Shown: in pieces, positions 1-5,418 of the stretch
Layout of the letters: every line of letters begins with the position of its first letter
Position numbering within the stretch: the first letter of the stretch is position 1
DNA from: an uncultured Acidaminococcus sp.
Lineage (GTDB): Bacteria; Bacillota; Negativicutes; Acidaminococcales; Acidaminococcaceae
DNA length: 7,780 bases
Direction: 5' to 3'
Assembly (NCBI GenBank): GCA_900770265.1
Contig: CAAGJR010000178.1
Span: 1 to 7,780 of the forward strand
The notes under the pieces: model-generated
Seen by the model: only the letters and a program-made list of their open reading frames with translations
What the model was told of the DNA's origin: nothing
The model's database searches: none
Position numbers and translations under genes: made by a program

Positions 1-308
1 ATGTACACAAAAAGAGCGTCCCCCTTCCCGGCCCGCAGCAGGATATCCTGGTGGTCCTTTCCCCGGCCGTAGATGCCCTGCAGCTTGAACCCTTCCGGCA
101 GGGTGAACGTGACGCCGTTATGGGGATCCGTGCAGGTAGCAGGCTTGTCAGGCGGGACACCATAGCGGCTCAGTACCAGGGCCCGCAGGTCTTTTTCCGG
201 GCTCAGGGCTGACCCCAGTTCCATCTGGGGCGCCGCTCCGGCCCAGAGGGGCAGACACAGCAGCCAGCCCAGGCACAGCAGCAGTCCCTTTGGTAAACAT
301 GATTTCAT
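1..308 (-). CDS. Exported protein of unknown function (3' part outside window)
   Basis: I do not recognise the family. The reading frame starts at ATG 308-306 behind a GAGGAG ribosome binding site and stays open for 102 full codons to the left edge, so the C-terminus is missing. Residues 1-25 form a classic Sec signal peptide: a basic start (MKSCLPK), a Leu/Cys/Trp-rich core and an A-G-A cleavage site before A26. C12 and C18 lie in the hydrophobic core, but neither sits in a good lipobox, so a soluble periplasmic protein is more likely than a lipoprotein. The mature part includes GVTFTLPEGFKLQGIYGRG, which looks like beta strands. A small GGGGC/GCCCC hairpin (324-336) lies just before the ribosome binding site. 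The gene has its own promoter and is separated from the dehydrogenase upstream by a terminator. Real gene: likely. Function: unknown. Confidence 0.8.
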   Translation of the reverse strand, partial: MKSCLPKGLLLCLGWLLCLPLWAGAAPQMELGSALSPEKDLRALVLSRYGVPPDKPATCTDPHNGVTFTLPEGFKLQGIYGRGKDHQDILLRAGKGDALFVY

Positions 309-361
309 AATATATCTCCTCAAGGGGCAGGGCCCCGAATCAGTCAAGTCAGTTCCTTTTT

Positions 362-391
362 ATTATACAACAAAAGAAAAGGCGCTGTGAA
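362..391 (-). promoter_or_regulatory. Probable sigma-70 type promoter of the exported-protein gene
   Basis: Reading the minus strand, TTCACA (391-386, five of six consensus bases) is followed after 18 nt by a perfect TATAAT (367-362). The predicted transcript starts near 355 and leaves a leader of about 47 nt. The -35 element lies inside the 3' arm and loop of the terminator hairpin at 378-412, so the two signals share DNA. No experimental support; called on match and position. Confidence 0.6.
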
Positions 392-412
392 AAAATCATC
401 CACAGCGCCTTT
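371..412 (-). terminator. Intrinsic terminator after the FAD-dependent dehydrogenase gene
   Basis: A perfect 12-bp inverted repeat (AAAGGCGCTGTG at 378-389 with CACAGCGCCTTT at 401-412) encloses an 11-nt loop. On the minus strand the stem is followed by TTTTCTTTTG, a fair U-rich tail. It lies about 100 nt past the dehydrogenase stop codon and just ahead of the exported-protein gene, so it most likely ends the dehydrogenase transcript. Confidence 0.75.
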
Positions 413-417
413 ATTTC

Positions 418-433
418 GCCAGCGTCAGCTGGC
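418..433. other. Small perfect hairpin in the dehydrogenase 3' region
   Basis: GCCAGC and GCTGGC form a 6-bp stem with a 4-nt loop (GTCA). It lies between the tandem repeats and the terminator. There is no T run on either side, so it is not a terminator by itself. It may be an RNA fold in the 3' untranslated region, or chance. Confidence 0.3.
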
Positions 434-443
434 TTCCATCGGC

Positions 444-471
444 TAGTGACTAGAGACTAGTGACTAGTGAC
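444..471. repeat. Four tandem copies of a 7-bp unit, TAGTGAC
   Basis: Units TAGTGAC (444-450), TAGAGAC (451-457), TAGTGAC (458-464) and TAGTGAC (465-471) follow one another without gaps; one copy carries a single base change. The array lies in the short non-coding stretch after the dehydrogenase gene. Such short arrays can vary in copy number by replication slippage. No function is evident. Confidence 0.85.
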
Positions 472-472
472 G

Positions 473-502
473 GGGGGTGGAAAAACATTTTTTCACACCC
501 CC
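473..502. other. Bulged 13-bp hairpin directly after the dehydrogenase stop codon
   Basis: GGGGGTG (473-479), then G480 and five A, pairs with five T, C494, a bulged A495 and CACCCCC (496-502) around a 3-nt loop. On the minus strand it begins 11 nt after the stop codon. The T run is inside the stem and no T run follows, so it does not fit a standard intrinsic terminator. It could protect the 3' end of the transcript from decay. Confidence 0.45.
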
Positions 503-513
503 TTTTATGCAGT

Positions 514-1953
514 TTATGCGACGAAATCGCCGTTCACATCCACCAGTTTGCCCGGGTTCATGATGTTGTTGGGATCCAGGGCCTGTTTGATGGCTTTGAT
601 CATCTTTACTTCGCCGTCCGGGGTGCAGCGGGCGAATTCTTCCAGTTTCTTGTAGCCGATGCCGTGTTCGCCGCTCATCTTGCCGCCCAGGGCATAGACG
701 CGGGGGAACAGGTCTGCATGGAAAGCCTTGATGGTCTTGAACCATTCTTCCGGAGTCAGGCCGTATTTGTTCAGCGGCAGCACGTGGATATTGCCATCGC
801 CGATGTGGGCTACGGTTACGGTGTACAGGTTGTATTTCTTTTCCAGTTCAGGGATCTGGGCGGTCATTTCCGCAATCTTGTCCAGAGGCACCACGAAGTC
901 TTCGGTCTGGAACATCTTGTCGATATCCCGGGCAGCTTCGGCAAACTGTTTCCGCAGGACCCATACCCGTTCGTCGGCTTCGAATTCGTCGATGGAGCCG
1001 TTGGCTTCTGCCAGGTCGCACAGTTTTTCCATCTTCCGGTCGGATTCGTCCTGGTCGAAGCTTTCCACCGTTACGATGACGTAGCAGCAGCCTTCATCCA
1101 CATGGGGGAATTCCATGTGCTGGTTCATGTTGTTCAGGTATTTCACCGTCATATCGATGGCGGAGTTGCCCATGTATTCGATGGAGGTGGGGTCGATACC
1201 GGCCTTCAGGATCTTGTTGGGCAGGGCGAACGCTTCTTTATCGGTCTTGAAGACGCAGACCATGTTGAACGCATAGGGAGGCAGCGGCCGCAGTTTCACG
1301 GTGACTTCCGTGATGATGCCCAGGGTGCCTTCGCTGCCGGCGAATAACTGTTCCAGGCACAGGCCGGTGGAGCATTTCTTCAGCCGGGCGCCCACGTCCA
1401 CAATGTCGCCCGTGGGGGTGACCACCTTCAGGGCGTAGATCTGATCACGGGTGGTACCGTACCGGACAGCCCGGTTGCCGCCGGCGTTGTTGGCCACGTT
1501 GCCGCCGATCTGGCAGGATTCGGCACTGGAAGGATCCCCAGCGTACATGACGCCGGCCTTCTTGGCTTCGGCCTGCAGCTGGCCAGTGAATACGCCGGTC
1601 TGACACACGGCGTAGAAATTGTCCGCATCCAGTTTCAGGATCTTGTTCATGCGCTGCAGTTCCACAACCATACCGTGATAGATGGGGATGGCACCACAGG
1701 CCACGCCGGTACCGGCGCTGCGGGGAGTGATGGGGACCATGTATTTGTTGGCCAGTTTCACCACAGCAGCCACTTCTTCCGTGGTGCCCGGGAATACCAC
1801 CACTTCCGGCTTTTTGAAGAAGTGGGGGTTCCCCTCTTCATCGGTCTGGTACTGTTCCAGATACTCTTCGTCCGTCTTGACGTAACGGTCACCGACCACC
1901 TTTTTTAATTCTTCCACCAGTTCCGGAGTCACCGGATTGTACGTATGTGCCAT
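514..1953 (-). CDS. FAD-dependent 2-hydroxyacid dehydrogenase, GlcD/D-lactate dehydrogenase family
   Basis: Likely oxidises a D-2-hydroxyacid (D-lactate, glycolate or D-2-hydroxyglutarate) to the 2-oxoacid, passing electrons from FAD to an electron-transfer flavoprotein or quinone. At 479 residues it has the usual family length. The PCMH-type FAD domain spans about 50-225, with PRSAGTG (77-83), GGNVANNAGGNRAVRYGTT (150-168) and SEGTLGIITE (207-216). The C-terminal FAD-oxidase domain spans about 226-470, with HIGDGNIH (383-390), SGEHGIG (427-433) and NIMNPGKL (463-470). H383, H390 and E429 match the metal-binding positions known in D-2-hydroxyglutarate dehydrogenase. No signal peptide, membrane segment or ferredoxin domain is seen, so it is cytoplasmic. 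The ATG is preceded by AGAAGGAAA. The gene is monocistronic, with its own promoter and terminator, and no etf genes are adjacent within the window. Family is near certain; substrate is undecided. Confidence 0.95.
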   Translation of the reverse strand: MAHTYNPVTPELVEELKKVVGDRYVKTDEEYLEQYQTDEEGNPHFFKKPEVVVFPGTTEEVAAVVKLANKYMVPITPRSAGTGVACGAIPIYHGMVVELQRMNKILKLDADNFYAVCQTGVFTGQLQAEAKKAGVMYAGDPSSAESCQIGGNVANNAGGNRAVRYGTTRDQIYALKVVTPTGDIVDVGARLKKCSTGLCLEQLFAGSEGTLGIITEVTVKLRPLPPYAFNMVCVFKTDKEAFALPNKILKAGIDPTSIEYMGNSAIDMTVKYLNNMNQHMEFPHVDEGCCYVIVTVESFDQDESDRKMEKLCDLAEANGSIDEFEADERVWVLRKQFAEAARDIDKMFQTEDFVVPLDKIAEMTAQIPELEKKYNLYTVTVAHIGDGNIHVLPLNKYGLTPEEWFKTIKAFHADLFPRVYALGGKMSGEHGIGYKKLEEFARCTPDGEVKMIKAIKQALDPNNIMNPGKLVDVNGDFVA

Positions 1954-2029
1954 TGTTTATTTCCTTCTTCCCTTAATTTTGTAACGTTTTTACGCGTCCG
2001 TCTCTCTACCATTGAGGTTGATGTGTCCT

Positions 2030-2051
2030 AGTATACCATATCCTGTATACA
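2030..2051. promoter_or_regulatory. Candidate operator pair over the dehydrogenase promoter
   Basis: The palindrome TGTATACA (2044-2051) sits in the spacer right beside the -35 box. The related TGGTATACTA (minus strand, 2039-2030) covers the -10 box. Their GTATAC cores are 14 bp apart. GntR-family regulators, common near lactate and hydroxyacid genes, bind GT...AC palindromes of this kind. The regulator itself is not in the window, so the assignment is inference. Confidence 0.4.
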
Positions 2052-2057
2052 TGTAAA
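2030..2057 (-). promoter_or_regulatory. Promoter of the FAD-dependent dehydrogenase gene, extended -10
   Basis: On the minus strand, TTTACA (2057-2052) and TATACT (2035-2030) are 16 nt apart, and TGG just before TATACT makes an extended -10 (TGnTATACT). An A-rich stretch at about 2061-2095 upstream of the -35 resembles an UP element. The transcript would start near 2023 and carry a leader of about 70 nt. Two GTATAC palindromes overlap this promoter, which suggests repression by a DNA-binding dimer. Confidence 0.65.
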
Positions 2058-2114
2058 GGGCTTTTTTCTTTTATTTTATACATTTTTTCGTCTTTCTTTG
2101 CACGTACCATGCAA

Positions 2115-2126
2115 TTTTACGTAAAA
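2115..2126. other. Perfect 12-bp palindrome TTTTACGTAAAA
   Basis: It lies in the AT-rich upstream region of the dehydrogenase, about 60 bp above its -35 box. The length and symmetry would suit a dimeric DNA-binding protein, but AT-rich palindromes also arise by chance, and no second copy is seen in the window. Confidence 0.3.
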
Positions 2127-2188
2127 AGTGTAACGTTCTTTATATAATATCCATAAAATTCCTGTATATTTTGCATTCGAATTATTTT

Positions 2189-2197
2189 TGTATACAG
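2189..2197. promoter_or_regulatory. Distal copy of the TGTATACA operator-like palindrome
   Basis: TGTATACAG here is the exact inverse of CTGTATACA at 2043-2051, about 145 bp nearer the gene. A partial third version (CTGTATATT) starts at 2162. A distant matching site could allow DNA looping with the promoter-proximal pair. This is inference from sequence repetition only. Confidence 0.35.
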
Positions 2198-2208
2198 TTC
2201 AACAGAAT

Positions 2209-2334
2209 GCGGGCTTACCGGGCGACACGGCTTCGCCGGTCTTGGTAAGCCCCTACGGAGCACACACGGAAGTACGACGGCAAGCCGTAGGGGTTTACCA
2301 AGGGTCGCGCAGCGATCCCGCCCGGTAAACCCGC
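2209..2334. repeat. Inverted pair of hairpin units, REP/BIME-like interspersed element
   Basis: Two 50-bp arms (2209-2258 and 2285-2334) are imperfect inverted copies. Both read GCGGG(C/T)TTACCGGGCG at the outer end and CTTGGTAA(G/A)CCCCTACGG at the inner end. Each arm also folds on itself: GGGCTTACC with GGTAAGCCC (2211-2219, 2244-2252), and GGGTTTACC with GGTAAACCC (2291-2299, 2324-2332). The C/T differences are compensated in both partners, so pairing within each arm is kept. Each has a smaller hairpin inside. A 26-bp centre separates the arms. No open reading frame or target duplication is seen. It lies between the cstA terminator and the dehydrogenase upstream region. Paired palindromic units of this type are typical of REP/BIME-like repeats; the copy number in this genome is not known to me. 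Confidence 0.75.
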
Positions 2335-2347
2335 TCCGCAGACACGC

Positions 2348-2378
2348 AAAAAAAAAACCCGGGAGCCAAGCTCCCGGG
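2348..2378 (-). terminator. Strong intrinsic terminator of cstA
   Basis: CCCGGGAGC (2358-2366) and GCTCCCGGG (2370-2378) form a perfect 9-bp GC-rich stem with a 3-nt loop. On the minus strand it is followed by ten T (2357-2348). It starts 36 nt past the cstA stop codon. The plus-strand side also has CCTTTTT after the stem, so weak two-way action is possible. Confidence 0.95.
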
Positions 2379-2413
2379 CCTTTTTGAAGGGAAATGGATT
2401 TTTTTACAAGGAA

Positions 2414-3853
2414 TCAGCCTTGGACAGGTTTGTCGGCAATATCCAGTTCGCCACGGTCAACTTTCTTGGCCCGTTTCCAGAACAGGCAGAAGGCAACGAT
2501 AGCGAAGATGATGCCAGCGGGGTAAGCAACGGACGTGCTCAGTTGCAGCCCTTCTTTAGCAACCAGGATGTAGGTGCTGGATACAGCGCTCATGAAGGTT
2601 GCAGGGACGATAGCGATCCAGGCATTGCCCTTGTTAGCATACAGGTACATGGCACCGGACCACAGAACCAGCATAGCCAGGGTCTGGTTCGTCCAGGAGA
2701 AATATCTCCACAGGATGGTTACGTCTACCTGGGTCAGGATACCGCCAACGGCGATGATGGGCACAGCCAGTTTCAGACGAGAAGCCAGGGTGTGCTGATC
2801 GATCTTGAACCAGTCAACGACGGTGTACCGGGCAGAACGGAAGGCCGTATCTGCGGAGGATACAGGGCAGGCAATAACACCGATCATGGCGATGACGGTA
2901 CCTACATAGCCCATCAGGCCGGAGCAGATATCATATACAACGCCGCCGGCGCCATGGTATTTCACGAATGCTTCGCCCAGGCCAGCGGTATTGCCGTAGA
3001 AGGAAACACCGGCAGCAGCCCAGATCAGAGCGATGATGCCTTCGCAGACCATAGCTCCGTAGAAGATCTTGTGGCAGTCACGTTCACTCTTGATGCAGCG
3101 AGCCATGATAGGAGACTGGGTGGAATGGAACCCGGAAATAGCACCGCAGGCCACAGTGATGAACATGATCGGCCAGATCGGAGTGCCTTTCGGATGCATG
3201 TTGGTCAGAGCGATTTCAGGGATATGGTACCCTTCAACGATCAGACCGCAGCCAACGCCCACAGCCATGAAGATCAGGCAGAAGCCGAAGAACGGATACA
3301 GTTTCCCGATCAGTTTATCAACCGGCAGGAACGTAGCGCAGAAATAATAGAGCAGCAGGATAACCAGCCAGAAGTTGTAGCTCAGCGGGGTGATCTTGGT
3401 CAGCAGGCCGGCAGGGCCAGTGGTGAAGGCAACGCCTACCAGGATCAGCAGGACAACGGAGAAACCACGCATGATGTGACGCATGGTCGGGCCGAGGTAT
3501 TTGCCGCACAGTTCGGAAATGGATGCCCCATCATTCCGTTCGGACAGTACGCCGGAAATGAAGTCATGGACACCGCCTGCAAACACAGTACCGAACGTGA
3601 TCCACAGGAATACGGCAGGACCCCACATAGCACCAGCCAGAGCACCGAAGATAGGACCCAGGCCGGCGATGTTCAGCAGCTGAATCAGGAAAACCCTCCA
3701 GTTTTCCATAGGTACGTAGTCAACGCCATCTTCCAGACGATAGGCAGGAGTCTTTCTGTCATCGATAGGAGGACGGAAGCAGCTTTCTACGTATCCGCCA
3801 TAAATGAAATAACCAGCAATTAAGATAGCAAGACACACAAAGAAGCTAATCAT
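2414..3853 (-). CDS. cstA: CstA-family pyruvate/peptide transporter
   Basis: A multi-pass inner-membrane carrier of the carbon starvation CstA family; E. coli members import pyruvate with protons (BtsT) or pyruvate and peptides (CstA). At 479 residues it is the short form (E. coli CstA is about 700). Hallmarks are NIAGLGPIFGALAGAMWGP (61-79), HDFISGVLSERNDG (96-109), GFHSTQSPIMARCIKSE (241-257), PVSSADTAFRSARY (330-343) and FSWTNQTLAMLVLW (385-398). Hydrophobic spans run through the protein, and a short charged tail (460-479) ends it. The frame is open further upstream to 3943, but I chose ATG 3853: it has AGAAGGGGG 8 nt before it, begins directly with the first membrane helix, and the upstream ATG codons precede or overlap the -10 box. 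The gene stands alone between its promoter and a strong terminator. Substrate is inferred from family; pyruvate is favoured. Confidence 0.95.
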   Translation of the reverse strand: MISFFVCLAILIAGYFIYGGYVESCFRPPIDDRKTPAYRLEDGVDYVPMENWRVFLIQLLNIAGLGPIFGALAGAMWGPAVFLWITFGTVFAGGVHDFISGVLSERNDGASISELCGKYLGPTMRHIMRGFSVVLLILVGVAFTTGPAGLLTKITPLSYNFWLVILLLYYFCATFLPVDKLIGKLYPFFGFCLIFMAVGVGCGLIVEGYHIPEIALTNMHPKGTPIWPIMFITVACGAISGFHSTQSPIMARCIKSERDCHKIFYGAMVCEGIIALIWAAAGVSFYGNTAGLGEAFVKYHGAGGVVYDICSGLMGYVGTVIAMIGVIACPVSSADTAFRSARYTVVDWFKIDQHTLASRLKLAVPIIAVGGILTQVDVTILWRYFSWTNQTLAMLVLWSGAMYLYANKGNAWIAIVPATFMSAVSSTYILVAKEGLQLSTSVAYPAGIIFAIVAFCLFWKRAKKVDRGELDIADKPVQG

Positions 3854-3869
3854 TGAATAAACCCCCTTC

Positions 3870-3890
3870 TGCGAATCCCTTCCATTCGCA
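3870..3890 (-). promoter_or_regulatory. Leader hairpin directly before the cstA ribosome binding site
   Basis: TGCGAAT and ATTCGCA form a perfect 7-bp inverted repeat with a 7-nt spacer. In the mRNA it ends at the base before the AGAAGGGGG ribosome binding site. It could act as an operator in DNA, as an RNA-protein site, or as a fold that modulates translation. There is no T run, so it is not a terminator. Confidence 0.5.
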
Positions 3891-3908
3891 AATTTTACTG
3901 TCGGGTTC

Positions 3909-3947
3909 ATTATAATCCTTTTGCCACAAAAAATCCACAACAATTGT
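3909..3947 (-). promoter_or_regulatory. cstA promoter with weak -35 and activator-like sites
   Basis: A perfect TATAAT (3914-3909) predicts a start near 3902 and a leader of about 48 nt. At the normal -35 distance there is only TGGATT, a poor match. Upstream are two TTGTGG repeats 11 nt apart (3940-3935 and 3929-3924), one helix turn, and a palindrome ACAATTGT (3940-3947) centred about 41.5 nt before the predicted start. That position is typical for activators touching RNA polymerase. Known cstA/btsT genes are activated by Crp or by BtsSR-type systems, but no recognised Crp or response-regulator consensus is visible here. Confidence 0.5.
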
Positions 3948-3979
3948 GCAAGTTCTGTGTATATTTACTATTTTGTGTT

Positions 3980-4008
3980 AAATAAGAAGGAGGGTGTTAC
4001 CACCCTCC
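3980..4008 (-). terminator. Intrinsic terminator of the DUF697-like gene
   Basis: GGAGGGTG (3989-3996) and CACCCTCC (4001-4008) form a perfect 8-bp stem with a 4-nt loop, followed on the minus strand by TTCTTATTT. It starts 48 nt past the stop codon of the 414-residue gene and stands between it and the cstA promoter, so cstA is transcribed separately. Confidence 0.9.
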
Positions 4009-4056
4009 TGTCAGTTGTAAACACATATACTTTTCAAAAAGACAGCTCCGAAAAGA

Positions 4057-5301
4057 TTACTTCTTCAGGCCCCATTTGCTGTACACGTGGAGACCATCGG
4101 CTTCCGGCACCAGCCCGGTGAGTTTCACCAGATCGAACAGGTTATAGCCCTTTACCTTCAGCTGGGCCACCTTGCTCTTGGCCACGACTTCCGTAAAGTC
4201 CACGGTCAGGCTCTTGTCATTAAACGTGCAGATCAGGTCGTCCCGGTTCACCACCGTCATGTTGAAGATGGCGTTCACCAGGCTCATGATGATCCGGGTC
4301 CCCAGCAGCCGTACCAGCAGTTCGCCCAGCTTGTTGTCGGCGATGGCGAAATCATGGATGCGGAACCGGGCATAGGAGGCCGTGTTGTTCAGGGCCAGGG
4401 CCTCGATTTCCACGTCGGCCGTCAGCGTACCGTATTTTTCGTGTTCCACGGTGACCTGCAGCTGGTGTTCGCCCTTGTACTGGCAGTCACGGAACTGGAA
4501 GTCGCTGTCCTTCATGGCTTCGCCCAGGCCCTTGGCCAGGTCGGTGTACGGCACCACCAGTTCGCCCCGGCGCAGCTGTTCCCAGTTCTGGGCGCTGATC
4601 CAGCGGCTGGCGGCTTCCTTGAACGGAGCGACCAAAAGGTTCAGGTCTTCCACATACGTGCCCATGTTCTCGGCCACTTCGCCCAGTTTCACGGCGGCTT
4701 CATCAGCCTGGTTCTTCAGTTTGTCGAACAGGGGACGGGCCTTCTCCGCCACTTTCCGCCGTTCGTCCCCCAGGGGGATGTCCTTCCGTTTGTCCTTGGT
4801 GAATTCCTTGAACTTGGCCATGCCTTCCTTCCGGGCCTGTTCATACAGGGCCTTGAACTGGCTCAGGTCGTCGGGCCGTCCGGCGTCCAGCCAGGCATTG
4901 GCCGCCTTGCCCACGGCGTAGGTGATGCCCACGGCCATGGGGACCTGCAGCGGCGGGAAGGGGATCATGGTGAACACGGTCTGGCCCACGAAGGAAGCCC
5001 CCAGGGAGCCCACCAGGCCGGCAATGGCGCCGGTTTCCAGTTCCACGCCCCGCAGATCGCACAGCCGGGTGATCATATACACTTCGTTGGCCATGAGCGC
5101 CAGGCTCCCCAGGAAGGGGGTCATGACGATCACGCTGGCCCGGGCTGCGCCCCAGCGGATGATCTGTTCCGATTCATGGGCGATATCCACCGGTTCCGTT
5201 TCCGTTGCTTCGTCCGGAGCTTCGTCCATGGGACGGGCTTCCGCTTCTACAGCGTCGTCCTCTTGTTCCATTTCGTCCCGTTTATCCATTTCTTCTGTCA
5301 T
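4057..5301 (-). CDS. DUF697-like membrane-associated protein of unknown function
   Basis: 414 residues; exact function unknown. Residues 1-47 are very acidic (about 20 Asp/Glu) and probably disordered. Residues 50-140 carry two hydrophobic helical stretches with a PFPPLQVP turn (114-121), resembling the DUF697 domain found with GTPases and membrane stress proteins. Residues 143-245 are highly charged and helical. Residues 250-414 look beta-rich, with a hydrophobic helix near 324-346, and may be a separate folded domain. There is no signal peptide or nucleotide-binding motif. An in-frame extension to 5391 is rejected because ATG 5301 has a near-perfect TAGGAGGG 6 nt before it, and the promoter lies between the two starts. 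It is downstream of the Ycf46-like ATPase gene but has its own promoter. A membrane partner of that ATPase is a guess from position. Confidence 0.85.
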   Translation of the reverse strand: MTEEMDKRDEMEQEDDAVEAEARPMDEAPDEATETEPVDIAHESEQIIRWGAARASVIVMTPFLGSLALMANEVYMITRLCDLRGVELETGAIAGLVGSLGASFVGQTVFTMIPFPPLQVPMAVGITYAVGKAANAWLDAGRPDDLSQFKALYEQARKEGMAKFKEFTKDKRKDIPLGDERRKVAEKARPLFDKLKNQADEAAVKLGEVAENMGTYVEDLNLLVAPFKEAASRWISAQNWEQLRRGELVVPYTDLAKGLGEAMKDSDFQFRDCQYKGEHQLQVTVEHEKYGTLTADVEIEALALNNTASYARFRIHDFAIADNKLGELLVRLLGTRIIMSLVNAIFNMTVVNRDDLICTFNDKSLTVDFTEVVAKSKVAQLKVKGYNLFDLVKLTGLVPEADGLHVYSKWGLKK

Positions 5302-5326
5302 AAGAATCCCTCCTAACGGGTTGCTT

Positions 5327-5339
5327 GGCGAATCTCGCC
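5327..5339 (-). other. Small leader hairpin of the DUF697-like gene
   Basis: GGCGA and TCGCC pair around a 3-nt loop in the 5' leader, about 13 nt upstream of the ribosome binding site. It carries the same ATTCGC hexamer as the cstA leader hairpin, but the resemblance is short and may be chance. Confidence 0.25.
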
Positions 5340-5349
5340 TGTTTCCTAC

Positions 5350-5378
5350 AGTATAGCATATTTGCCCCACCCCGTCAG
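5350..5378 (-). promoter_or_regulatory. Promoter of the DUF697-like gene, extended -10
   Basis: On the minus strand CTGACG (5378-5373) is 17 nt from TATACT (5355-5350), and TGC just before it forms an extended -10. The predicted start near 5343 leaves a leader of about 42 nt. The -35 overlaps a perfect 7-bp inverted repeat, TTGCCCC/GGGGCAA (5362-5368 and 5385-5391), which could be an operator or a weak hairpin; no T run follows it. The promoter lets this gene be expressed apart from the ATPase operon upstream. Confidence 0.6.
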
Positions 5379-5418
5379 TCACCCGGGGCAAGGTACTCCA
5401 AAAGGTTCACAATCTCGG

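Noticed and set aside
444..471. CRISPR array
   Set aside because: The units are 7 bp and contiguous, with no spacers and no cas genes nearby.
460..1347. A 295-codon plus-strand open frame over the dehydrogenase 3' half
   Set aside because: Phe/Val/His/Gly-rich shadow, and it starts inside the tandem 7-mer array.
2209..2334. Rho-independent terminator or tRNA-like gene
   Set aside because: The arms lack T tails and show no tRNA acceptor or T-loop features; inverted duplicate architecture fits an interspersed repeat better.
2384..3823. A 479-codon open frame on the plus strand lying almost wholly over cstA
   Set aside because: It is antisense to a clearly conserved membrane transporter, has a hydrophilic low-information composition and no good ribosome binding site. 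It results from codon bias of cstA.
3854..3943. N-terminal extension of CstA by 30 residues
   Set aside because: The extension overlaps the -10 box, lacks a ribosome binding site and would place a polar stretch before the first membrane helix.
4087..5316. A 409-codon plus-strand open frame over the DUF697-like gene
   Set aside because: Rich in His, Gln, Gly and Phe in the way of antisense frames of GC-rich genes; no start signals; the minus-strand gene has a firm start, promoter and terminator.
5302..5391. N-terminal extension of the DUF697-like protein by 30 residues
   Set aside because: It spans the predicted promoter; the internal ATG has TAGGAGGG at ideal distance.
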